NCBI GenBank assembly: GCA_000316135.1 | Contig: JH993873.1 | Location: 4,094 to 20,903 of the forward strand | Source of the DNA: Trachipleistophora hominis | Taxonomy: Eukaryota; Microsporidia; Pleistophoridae | DNA: 16,810 bases | Reading direction: 5' to 3' | In this document: positions 8,899-16,440 of the stretch, in pieces | Position numbering within the stretch: the stretch's first letter is position 1 | How the letters are laid out: each line of letters opens with the position of its first letter | Position numbers and translations under genes: made by a program | Notes under the pieces: model-generated | What the model was told of the DNA's origin: nothing | The model's database searches: none | The model's input: only the letters and a program-made list of their open reading frames with translations

Positions 8899-9067
8899 CT
8901 ACTTGTTATGCTGATAGTGTAGGTTCTAAGTTGTTGGTATATGCAATCTTAGATAAATATATTGGATATTAATGATCGATATATAAGCAGATATCACATA
9001 TTTTATTCTTGTATAATGTATCTGTGTATATTTGCTACTTCATTGTCGCGTGTATTAACGAAACATG

Positions 9068-9078
9068 TTAATTTTGCA
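9068..9078. repeat. Left 11-bp target-site duplication of the MITE-like element
   Basis: TTAATTTTGCA is repeated exactly at 9174-9184, immediately outside the terminal inverted repeats of the 95-bp element. Confidence 0.5.
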
Positions 9079-9173
9079 ATGACAAGTCTAACCATGCAAG
9101 TAAAGTAATATTCAAATTGTGAAATAAATTGATTACAATTTGAATATGATTTTCGACAGCAATCTATTGTCAT
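9079..9173. mobile_element. 95-bp MITE-like element with nested inverted repeats
   Basis: The element starts ATGACAA and ends TTGTCAT, a perfect 7-bp terminal inverted repeat. Inside it, a perfect 13-bp inverted repeat (ATATTCAAATTGT at 9108-9120, ACAATTTGAATAT at 9135-9147) surrounds a 14-nt loop, so the whole can fold as one interrupted hairpin. Exact 11-bp direct repeats abut both ends. Known family traits: duplications of 9-11 bp are typical of Mutator-like DNA transposons, and MITEs have been described in Nosema. There is no coding capacity, so it would need a transposase in trans. Assignment to a superfamily is inference from duplication length alone. Confidence 0.5.
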
Positions 9174-9184
9174 TTAATTTTGCA
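9174..9184. repeat. Right 11-bp target-site duplication of the MITE-like element
   Basis: An exact copy of TTAATTTTGCA at 9068-9078, directly following the right terminal inverted repeat. Confidence 0.5.
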
Positions 9185-9917
9185 CCAACAAAATGACATT
9201 CATACCGAAATTAAGTTTTAGTAACTTAATGGAATCATAAACAAATAAATAATGCTTTTTAATTAATAACCTTAGATTTTACTGTGACAAATCGCGAAGA
9301 ACAATAATAATTGACGAAAATTCATGATGAACGTTGTGATTTTAGGCCATTGGAAATTTGAAGGAAAGTATTTGTTAATTATAATTGTAAGTGGTCGTTT
9401 CAGCCAATGTTTATACAAAGTATAGCAGTTTTAGCATCAGAATATTAAAAACTATTTGTTATATTAATAATGCTTAGTAAATATAAGTAAATCTGTGTAT
9501 TGCTGTTGCATACAACACAAGTAACTGAAAATGAATCGGTTGACGTCTAAGTATTATATATTAAGAATAGAAAATATATCTTAATACTTACAGAATTTAC
9601 TTTGTTTTCTCTAATTTTCCTTTGAAATTAGGCTTAATTAAAATCATAGCAATTTAACAAAGCACGAAACGAACTCTCTGAACGTTTAATATATATCGTT
9701 GGCCCAAAAACCATATGTTCATAGCACATCTTCGTGACAATACAAATGCTCAAACGAATTGATATTAAGATTTTAATTAACGTTTTATACTATTTCCCAA
9801 TTGGTTAGTATTTTGTCTGATCGAATTAACAAAAAACAATTCTATTGTATTGTACGGGTTAAAATTAACTTATTTATTTTACGGTTATTTATACTTGCCA
9901 CTTGATTTCACATCCTT

Positions 9918-10367
9918 TTAACGATGTTTATTTTTATTCTCTACATTATAATAATACCACCAGTAATAATATTTTTCCCAATCGCTATATTCTCGTACCT
10001 CATTTTCTCGTTGTTTATCACCCAGCACGTCATTTATCATATCGCGCGCCATCCATACATCTCCTTCCGCCTCCTTTGTTATATTAAAATACACTTTGTC
10101 ATTCTTTCGCAATCTGATGTGCGTATTGCTCATTCTCTCGATTTCTTTAAGTTTACACCCACCTTTGCCTATTACTTTTCCAATTCTGTTCATTTTTTCA
10201 TATGGTACGTAGACATTTATGTCCATGATCTTATCGTTATGTAATGGTGCGTGTTTCAAAATGAGATCGTTTATATGATCTCTATTTTTGGACAGTTTTA
10301 GTCGAAGAAGAAGTGCTTTTTCAGCGTAAGGGGAATGTAGCAATATTTTGGGGCGAATAAATTTCAT
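9918..10367 (-). CDS. Single KH-domain RNA-binding protein
   Basis: The protein has 149 residues with one type I KH domain at about 49-116. A first strand (DINVYVPYEKM) leads to IGKVIGKGGCKLKEIER, which carries the GxxG loop (GKGG, 67-70) between two helices, then a strand (HIRLR), another (VYFNI) and a last helix. The domain binds single-stranded RNA or DNA, so it is expected in mRNA processing or translation control. The first 48 residues are basic and helical and not recognised. The C-terminus (130-140) has an unusual aromatic run, WEKYYYWWYYY, then a basic tail. Orthology (hnRNP K-like, vigilin-like or other) cannot be decided. Upstream of the ATG is TCC-TTC rather than a full CCC. It is divergent from TFB1. 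Confidence 0.8.
   Translation of the reverse strand: MKFIRPKILLHSPYAEKALLLRLKLSKNRDHINDLILKHAPLHNDKIMDINVYVPYEKMNRIGKVIGKGGCKLKEIERMSNTHIRLRKNDKVYFNITKEAEGDVWMARDMINDVLGDKQRENEVREYSDWEKYYYWWYYYNVENKNKHR
9927..9938 (-). terminator. Two AATAAA hexamers at the 3' end of the KH coding region
   Basis: On the minus strand AATAAA occurs at 9938-9933 and 9932-9927, inside the last codons and just before the stop at 9920-9918. If used, the poly(A) signal lies within the coding sequence and the 3' UTR would be very short. Confidence 0.35.
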
Positions 10368-10714
10368 GAAGGATTCTCCGTTTTGAATTTTTAAATTATT
10401 ACCGCAAAATTCATTTTTACGGTCATTGTATACATGCGATTTTTTGCACTCATTAACGCAAAAACAATCAATGATTTGAAATAAATGCGTTATTCGTCAA
10501 CGGTATAATCTTTGTGATAGGTGTTGATAAGAAAGCCAAAACTGCAATTTGCATTACTTTTAAATTCAGTATAACGTAAAAATATGATTAAATAGGATTG
10601 TTAAAGAGGCATATACAAATCCTGCTACCAACTGTGAAGACCATCCTGGTGTAATATTTGCATTTTGTACGTTTATTAAACATTTTTTAAAAAAGTTAAA
10701 TGCGGTTCCCTTTA
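10368..10714. promoter_or_regulatory. Divergent promoter region between KH gene and TFB1
   Basis: About 350 bp separates the two divergent starts. No ORF or RNA gene is visible. It should hold both promoters, but no element can be singled out against the A+T-rich background. Confidence 0.35.
10708..10710 (+). promoter_or_regulatory. CCC start-associated motif of TFB1
   Basis: The sequence reads CCC-TTTA-ATG, giving a start at 10715. The ATG at 10700 has no CCC in front of it, so the downstream ATG, 5 codons later, is preferred. Confidence 0.4.
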
Positions 10715-11697
10715 ATGGTTTTTGGTATTCCTTGTTACATCTCAGACTCTATTCGTTACATACAAATATCCCACAAGTCACTACTTATATTTGAGAAAGC
10801 GGGAATTTTGTGTGATAGTATTGATTTAGCGACCATCAAATCATTACATGTTAAAAACGAAGAAAAATTTTTTTTACGTATAACATACAGAAACAATTTG
10901 GAGTTAGTACTAAAATTCGATAGTTATCTGAATAGGGACATAACCAAATCGCTCATAATATTTGTTGAGAAGGAAATAAAGGAGCGTATGCGAGTAGATG
11001 TCGGCGATAGAGATTTGTGCAACGAATTAACAAGCAAGTACCATTTTGACGAAAAACTTTACTCTTCTTTAACAGGTGAAGTATACGGGCAGCAAATAAA
11101 AAATTTTGGTCTTTATGAAATAGAAACCAAGAACGATTTACTCAAATGCTTCATACGACTGCCTTATCTGCTGCATGTATATGTGGAAATGCAAGTGACT
11201 CTCAAGCAGTTTTTTAATTTGTTGAAGAGCAGTTATTTTTTGATGATCACAATGAAAAGAACGCGGTAGACAGGCGCATACAGAGCATGTTTGGAGTAGA
11301 TCTAAATTTTGCAAACAGGGTAAATCAACATAATAGGAATGAGGTTGATGATATTGTGGAGCTTAGCTGTAAGCCTTTGGTTGAAAAGGAGATTGCTTTT
11401 GCGCCCATATATCCGTACGAAGAGAGTATTGTGGAAGAAAGGAGGGAATTTCGTGAACCGGTTTTAGAAAGTATCAAGGTGAATTTGCAGGTTGATAACG
11501 AACCAATAAATGAAACATGCGAGTATCCCAAAGGAAATATAGTGAAAATTTGTTCTTTTATCTATGAAAACAGAAATTTGGCGAATAAGTCGGACGAAAT
11601 AAAAAATCTTGCCAAAGAAGTCGAGGAAGAAATGCTTAGGAACGTGAGTGAACATGAGAAAAAATATTTTGAACGAGTTTTGCCATCATTTTTTTGA
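10715..11697 (+). CDS. TFB1: TFIIH core subunit Tfb1/p62-like, with apparent -1 frameshift
   Basis: Two overlapping frames (10700-11269 and the frame open from 11218 to 11697) give one coherent product of about 327 residues if one base is re-read or added at the T run 11236-11241. Residues 1-92 fit the Tfb1 PH-like domain, with strands such as FFLRITYRN and LELVLKFDS and a closing helix KSLIIFVEKEI. Residues 140-178 resemble the second BSD domain, ending TLKQFFNLLKSSYFFDD, which parallels the family's (E)FW-x-x-(F)-x-S-x-Y-F motif, with Phe for the Trp. The helical C-terminus is shorter than in yeast or human (548-642 residues). The protein is a structural subunit of TFIIH in transcription initiation and repair. 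The break may be a sequencing error, a real mutation or programmed -1 frameshifting. The later Met at 11287 is unlikely to be an independent start. Confidence 0.65.
11236..11242 (+). other. T TTT TTG slippery heptamer at the TFB1 frame junction
   Basis: In the upstream frame the codons are TAT TTT TTG, so the seven bases T TTT TTG match X XXY YYZ, the consensus for -1 ribosomal slippage. Shifting here moves into exactly the frame that continues the BSD domain. The upstream frame ends at TAG 11267-11269. A homopolymer under-call (6 T for 7) gives the same appearance. Confidence 0.4.
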
Positions 11698-11810
11698 AAA
11701 AATAGTTCATTTTGGAGACAGCTGTTGTAAAATGTGTTTAAATATAATGTCGTATTATATGGAAAGATATCATTGTGTTTTTGATAAACTACGTTTTTGC
11801 CGCATTTGAT

Positions 11811-11816
11811 AATAAA
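11811..11816 (+). terminator. Candidate poly(A) signal of TFB1
   Basis: AATAAA starts 114 nt after the TGA at 11695-11697 and is the first hexamer after the gene. Such hexamers are common in A+T-rich DNA, so support is weak. Confidence 0.25.
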
Positions 11817-12164
11817 AAGTAATCTGAAGCTATAATTATTTAACCAGAGATTCCTTATCGTAACATAGTAGAAATATCTAGTGCTTAAGCTATTGCTAGA
11901 TGATTACATACATTATTGCTATAACGAGGACTGTCTTCAATAAAAAATCAGCGTTATCCTTACCCGATTATCACGTTAAACATTATATTTCGCGGATAAT
12001 GTCACAAGAACTTGATAGTATCTGGTACACGAACACGTTTTATGTTAATATTGTAATATATATCGTATTGAATACAAACATCTATATATGCACGATCATT
12101 CGATCAACTATTGACAACATGACGATTTTAATAGATATTCTTGGATAAAGTTTAAATTTTATCA

Positions 12165-12167
12165 CCC
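12165..12167 (+). promoter_or_regulatory. CCC start-associated motif of the small ORF at 12172
   Basis: CCC-AAAA-ATG has the same 4-nt spacing as TRM6 and TFB1. It is the main reason to consider the following ORF a gene. Confidence 0.35.
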
Positions 12168-12171
12168 AAAA

Positions 12172-12423
12172 ATGAACCAAGTATGTAATCAAACCTTTCT
12201 TAGTACAAGAAGGCCAAAATGTATATTAATTAGGAAAAGATTTGATACGAATCGAACTATTCTAGGTTTGGAAATCGAATTTAAAAGTCGAATAAGGAGT
12301 TATTTTATAGAAAATAATTTATTAAAACGACCAGAATTGCATGGAAAAAGTCCTCCGTCTTTTCTTAACGTAACCAAAATTAGTAAACCAGGACAAAAAT
12401 TCAATCAAATTGAGTTACTATAG
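12172..12423 (+). CDS. Small basic hypothetical protein
   Basis: The product has 83 residues, is rich in Lys and Arg (RRPKCILIRKRFDTNR) and has no membrane segment or signal peptide. A CCC triplet precedes the ATG by 4 nt, as in the recognised genes of this window. No AATAAA lies at the stop. The composition would suit a small nucleic-acid-binding or ribosome-associated protein, but I recognise no family. It may equally be a relic, because the surrounding DNA contains several. Confidence 0.35.
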   Translation: MNQVCNQTFLSTRRPKCILIRKRFDTNRTILGLEIEFKSRIRSYFIENNLLKRPELHGKSPPSFLNVTKISKPGQKFNQIELL

Positions 12424-13087
12424 AATGAATTTTTAACTCTTTAACATATTAACGAAATATTTCTACTATTTAATACGATGATAGTAGTACCGTGGACGTA
12501 CCAAAACATAAGTTGCTTACCTTTAATTGAAACGAATGGTTTTATTTAGTAATCCGGCATAAAATTGAAAATATTGGTTCCGAACGTTTATTTTTCTAGA
12601 ATCATTCGGTTATTTTCCATCGGCGATACAAAAAAAAAGTAATTTTTGCCGGAAAACTGACTTTCCTGTTAATCTGAAAATTTTAATACAATAAAGCGAT
12701 CATAAAAATATAAACGATGACCTTGAAACCAAAATACATCTTATCGAATTAATCGTCAAATTTATGTTTCATTATATGGACAGAAATAAAGCATTCGATT
12801 TCATGGATAAATCCAAAAATTTTATTGTATTAAGCAGCAAAGAAATATTTATAACAAGTTGGCATCAGATGTCGACGTATTACACCACAAATTTTGATTT
12901 GGTATATTCATTAAATTGCTTGGTGACAAAAAGCACTATCATTGCAAAAATAACTTTGCGCTATCATGATTAACCCAACATCTTTCAAAAACCTTTAGGT
13001 TCTAGTTTCGATGAGATGCGTTAACAGACTCGACAGAACATCAAACGAGATTAAGAAATGTGAAGGATATGAATTTACTTCTATGTT
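12424..13087. other. Intergenic stretch with one weak ORF
   Basis: An ATG ORF at 12764-12973 (69 codons, starting MFHYMDRNKAFDFMDKSK) is protein-like at its beginning but has no CCC signal and no poly(A) hexamer at its end. It could be a relic. Nothing else was recognised. Confidence 0.35.
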
Positions 13088-13092
13088 TTATT
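13087..13092 (-). terminator. Poly(A) signal overlapping the glutaredoxin stop
   Basis: On the minus strand the last bases read CAA-TAA-A, so AATAAA contains the whole TAA stop (13090-13088). Confidence 0.5.
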
Positions 13093-13567
13093 GATAAGGA
13101 AAGCTTGATATCTCTGAGCTAGTACTATAAGTATTGCCATAATTTTTTCCATAGTATTTTTCGTAGTATTTCTTGTAGAACTCGTATGGATTTTCAAAGT
13201 ATTCCTTCAACTTACCATATCCACCAAAAAAGCGTCTATTACGTATTATGAGAGGTAATGTTTCATGCCTAAGATCTTTTTTTAAATCTTCATATGTATT
13301 GGTCATGTTTTTGTCCTTATCGACAAAAACATAGCTCATGCCTTTGTCTTTAAGAAGAGTTAGCGCTTTTTTCGTGTATCCGCAAGTTTCTGTTCCGAAG
13401 ACTACAAACTCTGTTTTCATAAGGTCGATAAGAGCAGAATCATTTGTTTTTATCTCGGCATCATATCTGGCCTCGTCAACAAAGTTCTCATAATTTTCAA
13501 ACTTTATGGAATCGAACAAACTAGAAAGTAAACCTTTCGATAAAACAATATCAAAAAAAAGGAACAT
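13088..13567 (-). CDS. Glutaredoxin-like protein with monothiol-type CGYT site
   Basis: This 159-residue protein has a thioredoxin-fold glutaredoxin domain at about 51-127. Strand FVVFGTETCGYTKKA carries the active-site CGYT (62-65), with one Cys only, as in monothiol types. TLPLII (103-108) holds the cis-proline after Thr-Leu, and FFGGYGKLKEYF (113-124) replaces the usual GG-x-x-D/E glutathione-binding loop. Expected roles are glutathione-dependent disulfide exchange or Fe-S handling. The first 19 residues are hydrophobic (MFLFFDIVLSKGLLSSLF) and could be a signal or anchor, which would resemble the ER/Golgi yeast Grx6/7. The C-terminal tail is Tyr-rich (EFYKKYYEKYYGKNYGNTY). No CCC lies before the first ATG. 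Met50 (13420-13418) is preceded by GACCTT and would give a bare glutaredoxin, so the start is uncertain. Confidence 0.82.
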   Translation of the reverse strand: MFLFFDIVLSKGLLSSLFDSIKFENYENFVDEARYDAEIKTNDSALIDLMKTEFVVFGTETCGYTKKALTLLKDKGMSYVFVDKDKNMTNTYEDLKKDLRHETLPLIIRNRRFFGGYGKLKEYFENPYEFYKKYYEKYYGKNYGNTYSTSSEISSFPYQ

Positions 13568-14858
13568 TTATTACATTCTTGGCTTTCTTACATTTAAACC
13601 TTCTTTTGTTTCGAAATCTGTAACACTGATAAGAACACATGGAATACTGTGACTCATTCAACGTGTCAAGATGAAAACATTTTTATCAATACCATGAAAG
13701 TTTTATCAGTGCTCTGAGGTTAGCTAATGATTAAACATTAGAAGGAAATGAATATGTTGTTTGCTTTCAATCAAATTACCATCGTGAAAAACATTGACGT
13801 GATTTGTTTCATGTTGCAAAAAGATGAGAACATAAGATTTCGGGCGACGGCTGATTGTATCATTATCGTGGAAATTTGATTTATTTAATGTACATCGTTA
13901 GTAGAAAGACTAGAAAATACAAATTTAATTTAATTAATTAAAATAAAAAAACAAAGGAGTGTTCTATGTGCATATTTAGTTCATTTTTGTTTTCTTTCAT
14001 GTATATAAAGAGCAAATCGGTCGATTTTTTCACAATAATATTAGTGAAAGAAATTAATTCGCTGCTGTGCCTGGAGATGAAAGTTCATTTGATAATATTT
14101 AATGGTGATGAATACTGCGTAATATGAAACTGTGATTCTAAAATTTTGGATTGAATGATGCTATAGAGAAAGTGGATTCACAATTATGACATGATTTTGG
14201 ATAAATAGGAGTATATTATAAAAATATTTACATATTTAAAAAAAACAATAGTGTTGTTTGATAATTAATTTACCAATTTTGCATGCCAACCTATTAACAC
14301 TATATATGGTTTGTAAATGATAAATTTACTGGTGGAATACGCTACTTTGGTTTTGAACTATAGTTGAATTCCAAAGCACATAATATAAATTATGAAATGA
14401 TAGGCGAATGCAATAATGTTCATTTAAGCTTTAATTTTGCGCAAAGAGTAAACTAATTATTTGTTGTACAAATAAGTGTGATTAGTATATAATGTATTAA
14501 CGTATACAAAAATCGATGAGCATAGCTTTGTCGGCTTGCTCTAAAAATAGTGTCATTTCGTAAATTACATAGAGAATCAGTAAAATAGGCTCGAAAATGT
14601 TTGTTTCAACCGGTTTCATATGAAAATGTAAAAAAGAACATAACTGACTACTAAAACACGATAGAAAATGGTTCTTCAAAGATGTTTATTAGAAATAAAA
14701 TATACATGAAATAAGAAGTTATTAACATACTAGTTGCGCTATTCCGTTTATAAAACGAAAATTTAAATTAGAATGCTTTCGATGAGACCTGTTCTTCTTT
14801 ATCCCTTATTCCATTTTAAGTTGACCGTTTTCGTCTCTCACGTTCCTCATTAGAGATT
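13568..14858. other. Gene-free A+T-rich stretch
   Basis: No ORF with protein-like composition, no RNA gene and no inverted or tandem repeat of note. The promoter of the glutaredoxin gene should lie at its left end. A minus-strand 60-codon ORF at 14497-14679 looks like chance. Confidence 0.5.
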
Positions 14859-14894
14859 TAAAAATTAATTTTTAACTGGTGATAACATTTTCAT

Positions 14895-14911
14895 TAAACA
14901 TCGACCACAAA
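14895..14911. repeat. Left target-site duplication of the 244-bp insertion
   Basis: This 17-bp sequence, TAAACATCGACCACAAA, recurs at 15156-15172 with a single C/T difference. It belongs to the interrupted repeat (copy 2). Confidence 0.55.
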
Positions 14912-15155
14912 GTGCCCTTAGGAGGAGGGCGGCATGCGGGGTCTAGCTCCGCACATTGCAGGTCCCTGGCTTGTTACTAGGTCATTACCTGCCTATTAGT
15001 CGAGTATTATGTTAAATGAATGATCTGATCCCCAAGAACCAATGGCCGACGGGGCTATGGTAGAGACGGTGGTCCGCCTGGGGTTTGCTCATGAAAAGTA
15101 TGACGTGGTGATGTGAGGAGAAACTGAAGTAGTGAGTAAAGTCTAATTTAATAAC
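14912..15155 (+). mobile_element. G+C-rich SINE/LINE-tail-like retroposon insertion
   Basis: A 244-bp block much richer in G+C than its surroundings sits between 17-bp direct repeats inside repeat copy 2. Copy 1 lacks the block, which shows that it is an insertion. It has no terminal inverted repeats. Its 3' end is A+T-rich, and the last 35 bases recur at 7877-7910 next to another apparent target duplication, as expected for target-primed reverse transcription. A hairpin GCGGGG-TCTAG-CTCCGC lies at 14936-14952. One plus-strand frame reads MADGAMVETVVRLGFAHEKY (15042-15101), which could be the end of a LINE protein or chance. I found no convincing tRNA-type A and B boxes. It could be a SINE, a truncated LINE or a retroposed RNA. 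Confidence 0.5.
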
Positions 15156-15172
15156 TAAACATCGACCATAAA
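15156..15172. repeat. Right target-site duplication of the 244-bp insertion
   Basis: TAAACATCGACCATAAA matches 14895-14911 at 16 of 17 positions. Confidence 0.55.
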
Positions 15173-15290
15173 TGACTGCTGGGTGAGTTTCGGATGATAA
15201 GAGCTTCATAACAGAATATAACTTTCTATTTACCATCAAAATGCTAAATAACATTTCATAATTTTTTCTCGAACCAATTAAATCAGTTTG

Positions 15291-15816
15291 CGAGTTGTCT
15301 TTATTGTTATTATGATAAATTAATCAAGAAAGCTGATGTGTTGATGGTAAAATTTCAACCTAATCATCCTCATGAAACTAATGGATTTGAGATCGATGAC
15401 TCGGGCTTGCTAGATTTGTTGAAACGATCCTGTTTTTATGCTTTTACATAAATGATTTTCTACTTTTCGTTTTGTTCACACATATCAAAAATTGTAAAAT
15501 AAAACATGTTTCATAATATCACAAAAATATGATCATAGCGAGGGCCTTTCAATCAATTATTATACTTTTTCCTGAGAATTTGATAAATCTTATCATTTTT
15601 AAATCCTACCTCTACCAATTCTGAGCTTTTGATTTTGATGATTTAATTTTGGGCGCTTATAAAACAAAAATCATACATGACATATCAAAATATTTTTAAT
15701 CATTCGCTGCTTTTTCAATAACCATAAATCGTGCGAATGGGCAAATTCGTAGTTATACATCTCTACAATTTCTCTCATAAATTATTTCCAATAAAAAAAT
15801 ATAAAATTTTTATTGT
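15291..15816. other. Gene-free A+T-rich stretch
   Basis: Between repeat copy 2 and the end of the guanylate kinase gene I see no ORF, RNA gene or repeat that can be supported. Confidence 0.5.
15809..15814 (-). terminator. Poly(A) signal of the guanylate kinase gene
   Basis: AATAAA on the minus strand begins 3 nt after the last base of the TGA stop (15819-15817). This is again a nearly absent 3' UTR before the signal. Confidence 0.5.
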
Positions 15817-16353
15817 TCATATATTGTTGCTGCCAAATATAATCGTTTCCAATTCTTTAACATTTCTTTCCAAATCATCAGTAAAAATGCTATGCTTGTA
15901 ATTTCCCTCTCTGTACGTTTTCATATCTATTTCATAGCTTTGTAGCCTCCTCTCAGCCTTTTCCTTGTTATTATATCGTTTCATCAGCCTTTCGTATAAA
16001 ACATCCTTTGTATTATAAAAGAAAATTTTAACGTTATTAAATTCATTAAATTTAGCTGCACCTATTCGGTCGCAATCGATAATAACGTATTCATTCTTAT
16101 TTAACTCGGATTTTGCAGTGCCATAATAATGGTTATCATAAAAAGTGGTCTCGTAAAATTCATTTGAACGGTCCATTTTCATGAATTCATCTTTTGTGAT
16201 GAAATGATAATCAATGTGGTTGTTTTCTCCTGCCCTTTTTTCACGCGTTGTATGTGAAACAGAAAGTGAAACGTTTTCATGGTTAAGAATTCTTCTGATC
16301 AATGTAGATTTACCACATCCCGACGTTCCCGTTACTACCACTAACTTTGACAT
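15817..16353 (-). CDS. Guanylate kinase
   Basis: The 178-residue enzyme converts GMP and ATP to GDP and ADP, an essential step of GTP and dGTP supply in the cytosol. All expected landmarks are present: P-loop GTSGCGKST (9-17); GMP-binding SHTTREKRAGE (33-43, with S33, R37 and R40) and Y49; EFYETT with E68; YYGT (76-79); IIDCD (91-95); and the basic lid RLMKRYNNKEKAERRL (122-137). The length is close to yeast (about 187). The frame has an upstream ATG at 16419 that would add 22 residues. The ATG at 16353 is chosen because CCC abuts it and because the P-loop then sits at the family's usual distance from the N-terminus. A TATA-like element lies 33-38 nt upstream. Confidence 0.93.
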   Translation of the reverse strand: MSKLVVVTGTSGCGKSTLIRRILNHENVSLSVSHTTREKRAGENNHIDYHFITKDEFMKMDRSNEFYETTFYDNHYYGTAKSELNKNEYVIIDCDRIGAAKFNEFNNVKIFFYNTKDVLYERLMKRYNNKEKAERRLQSYEIDMKTYREGNYKHSIFTDDLERNVKELETIIFGSNNI

Positions 16354-16356
16354 GGG
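16354..16356 (-). promoter_or_regulatory. CCC start-associated motif of guanylate kinase
   Basis: On the minus strand the sequence reads AAACCCATG, with no spacer. It decides the start in favour of the internal Met. Confidence 0.45.
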
Positions 16357-16385
16357 TTTAGCACAATCATGGTATATGTAAAAAA

Positions 16386-16391
16386 TATATA
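16386..16391 (-). promoter_or_regulatory. TATA-like element upstream of guanylate kinase
   Basis: TATATA lies 33-38 nt upstream of the chosen ATG. Microsporidian 5' UTRs are very short, so this position is plausible for a TATA box, though such strings are common here. It lies inside the longer reading frame from 16419, which is another argument against that start. Confidence 0.3.
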
Positions 16392-16440
16392 ACGACTTAG
16401 GAGCAGTTCTAGGCCTCATTTGTTGTTTATTAGTATCAAT

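Larger units (their letters stand above)
8899..9917. other. Gene-free A+T-rich stretch with a MITE-like element
   Basis: No ORF of note, no RNA gene. Apart from the inverted-repeat element at 9079-9173, the DNA is plain A+T-rich sequence up to the end of the KH gene. Confidence 0.5.
11698..12171. other. Intergenic stretch after TFB1
   Basis: The first AATAAA downstream of TFB1 is at 11811-11816, a longer 3' distance than at the other genes. An ATG ORF at 11900-12148 (82 codons) has one hydrophobic stretch near its end but neither a CCC signal nor recognisable motifs, so I do not call it a gene. Confidence 0.35.
14859..15290 (-). repeat. Dispersed degenerate repeat, copy 2, interrupted by an insertion
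   Basis: Read on the minus strand and with 14912-15155 removed, this region follows copy 1 (1-172) from end to end. It starts CAAACTGATT, continues through GTTATGAAG, GAAACTCAC and TCGATGTTTA, and ends AAAATTAATTTTTAAA. The minus-strand frame is open for about 48 codons before the insertion, with NRKLYSVMKLLSSETHPAVI, but opens after a TGA without an ATG. It is therefore an internal fragment of a decayed coding sequence. The two copies are in opposite orientation, about 15 kb apart. Confidence 0.6.

Noticed and set aside
9902..10244. Two plus-strand ORFs over the KH gene
   Set aside because: They are antisense to the KH domain and consist of hydrophobic or low-information residues.
11325..11655. 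Minus-strand ORFs over the TFB1 3' half
   Set aside because: They are antisense to the frame that completes the BSD domain and C-terminus of TFB1.
14912..15155. tRNA- or SRP RNA-derived origin of the 244-bp insertion
   Set aside because: Only poor matches to A and B boxes and no SRP-like motif could be found; the origin is left open.
15012..15254. 80-codon minus-strand ORF as a gene
   Set aside because: Its first half is repeat copy 2 and its second half runs into the 244-bp insertion, so it is a chance fusion of a relic with an inserted element.
16354..16419. N-terminal extension of guanylate kinase from the ATG at 16419
   Set aside because: It would cover the TATA-like element, has no CCC before it and places the P-loop unusually far from the N-terminus.
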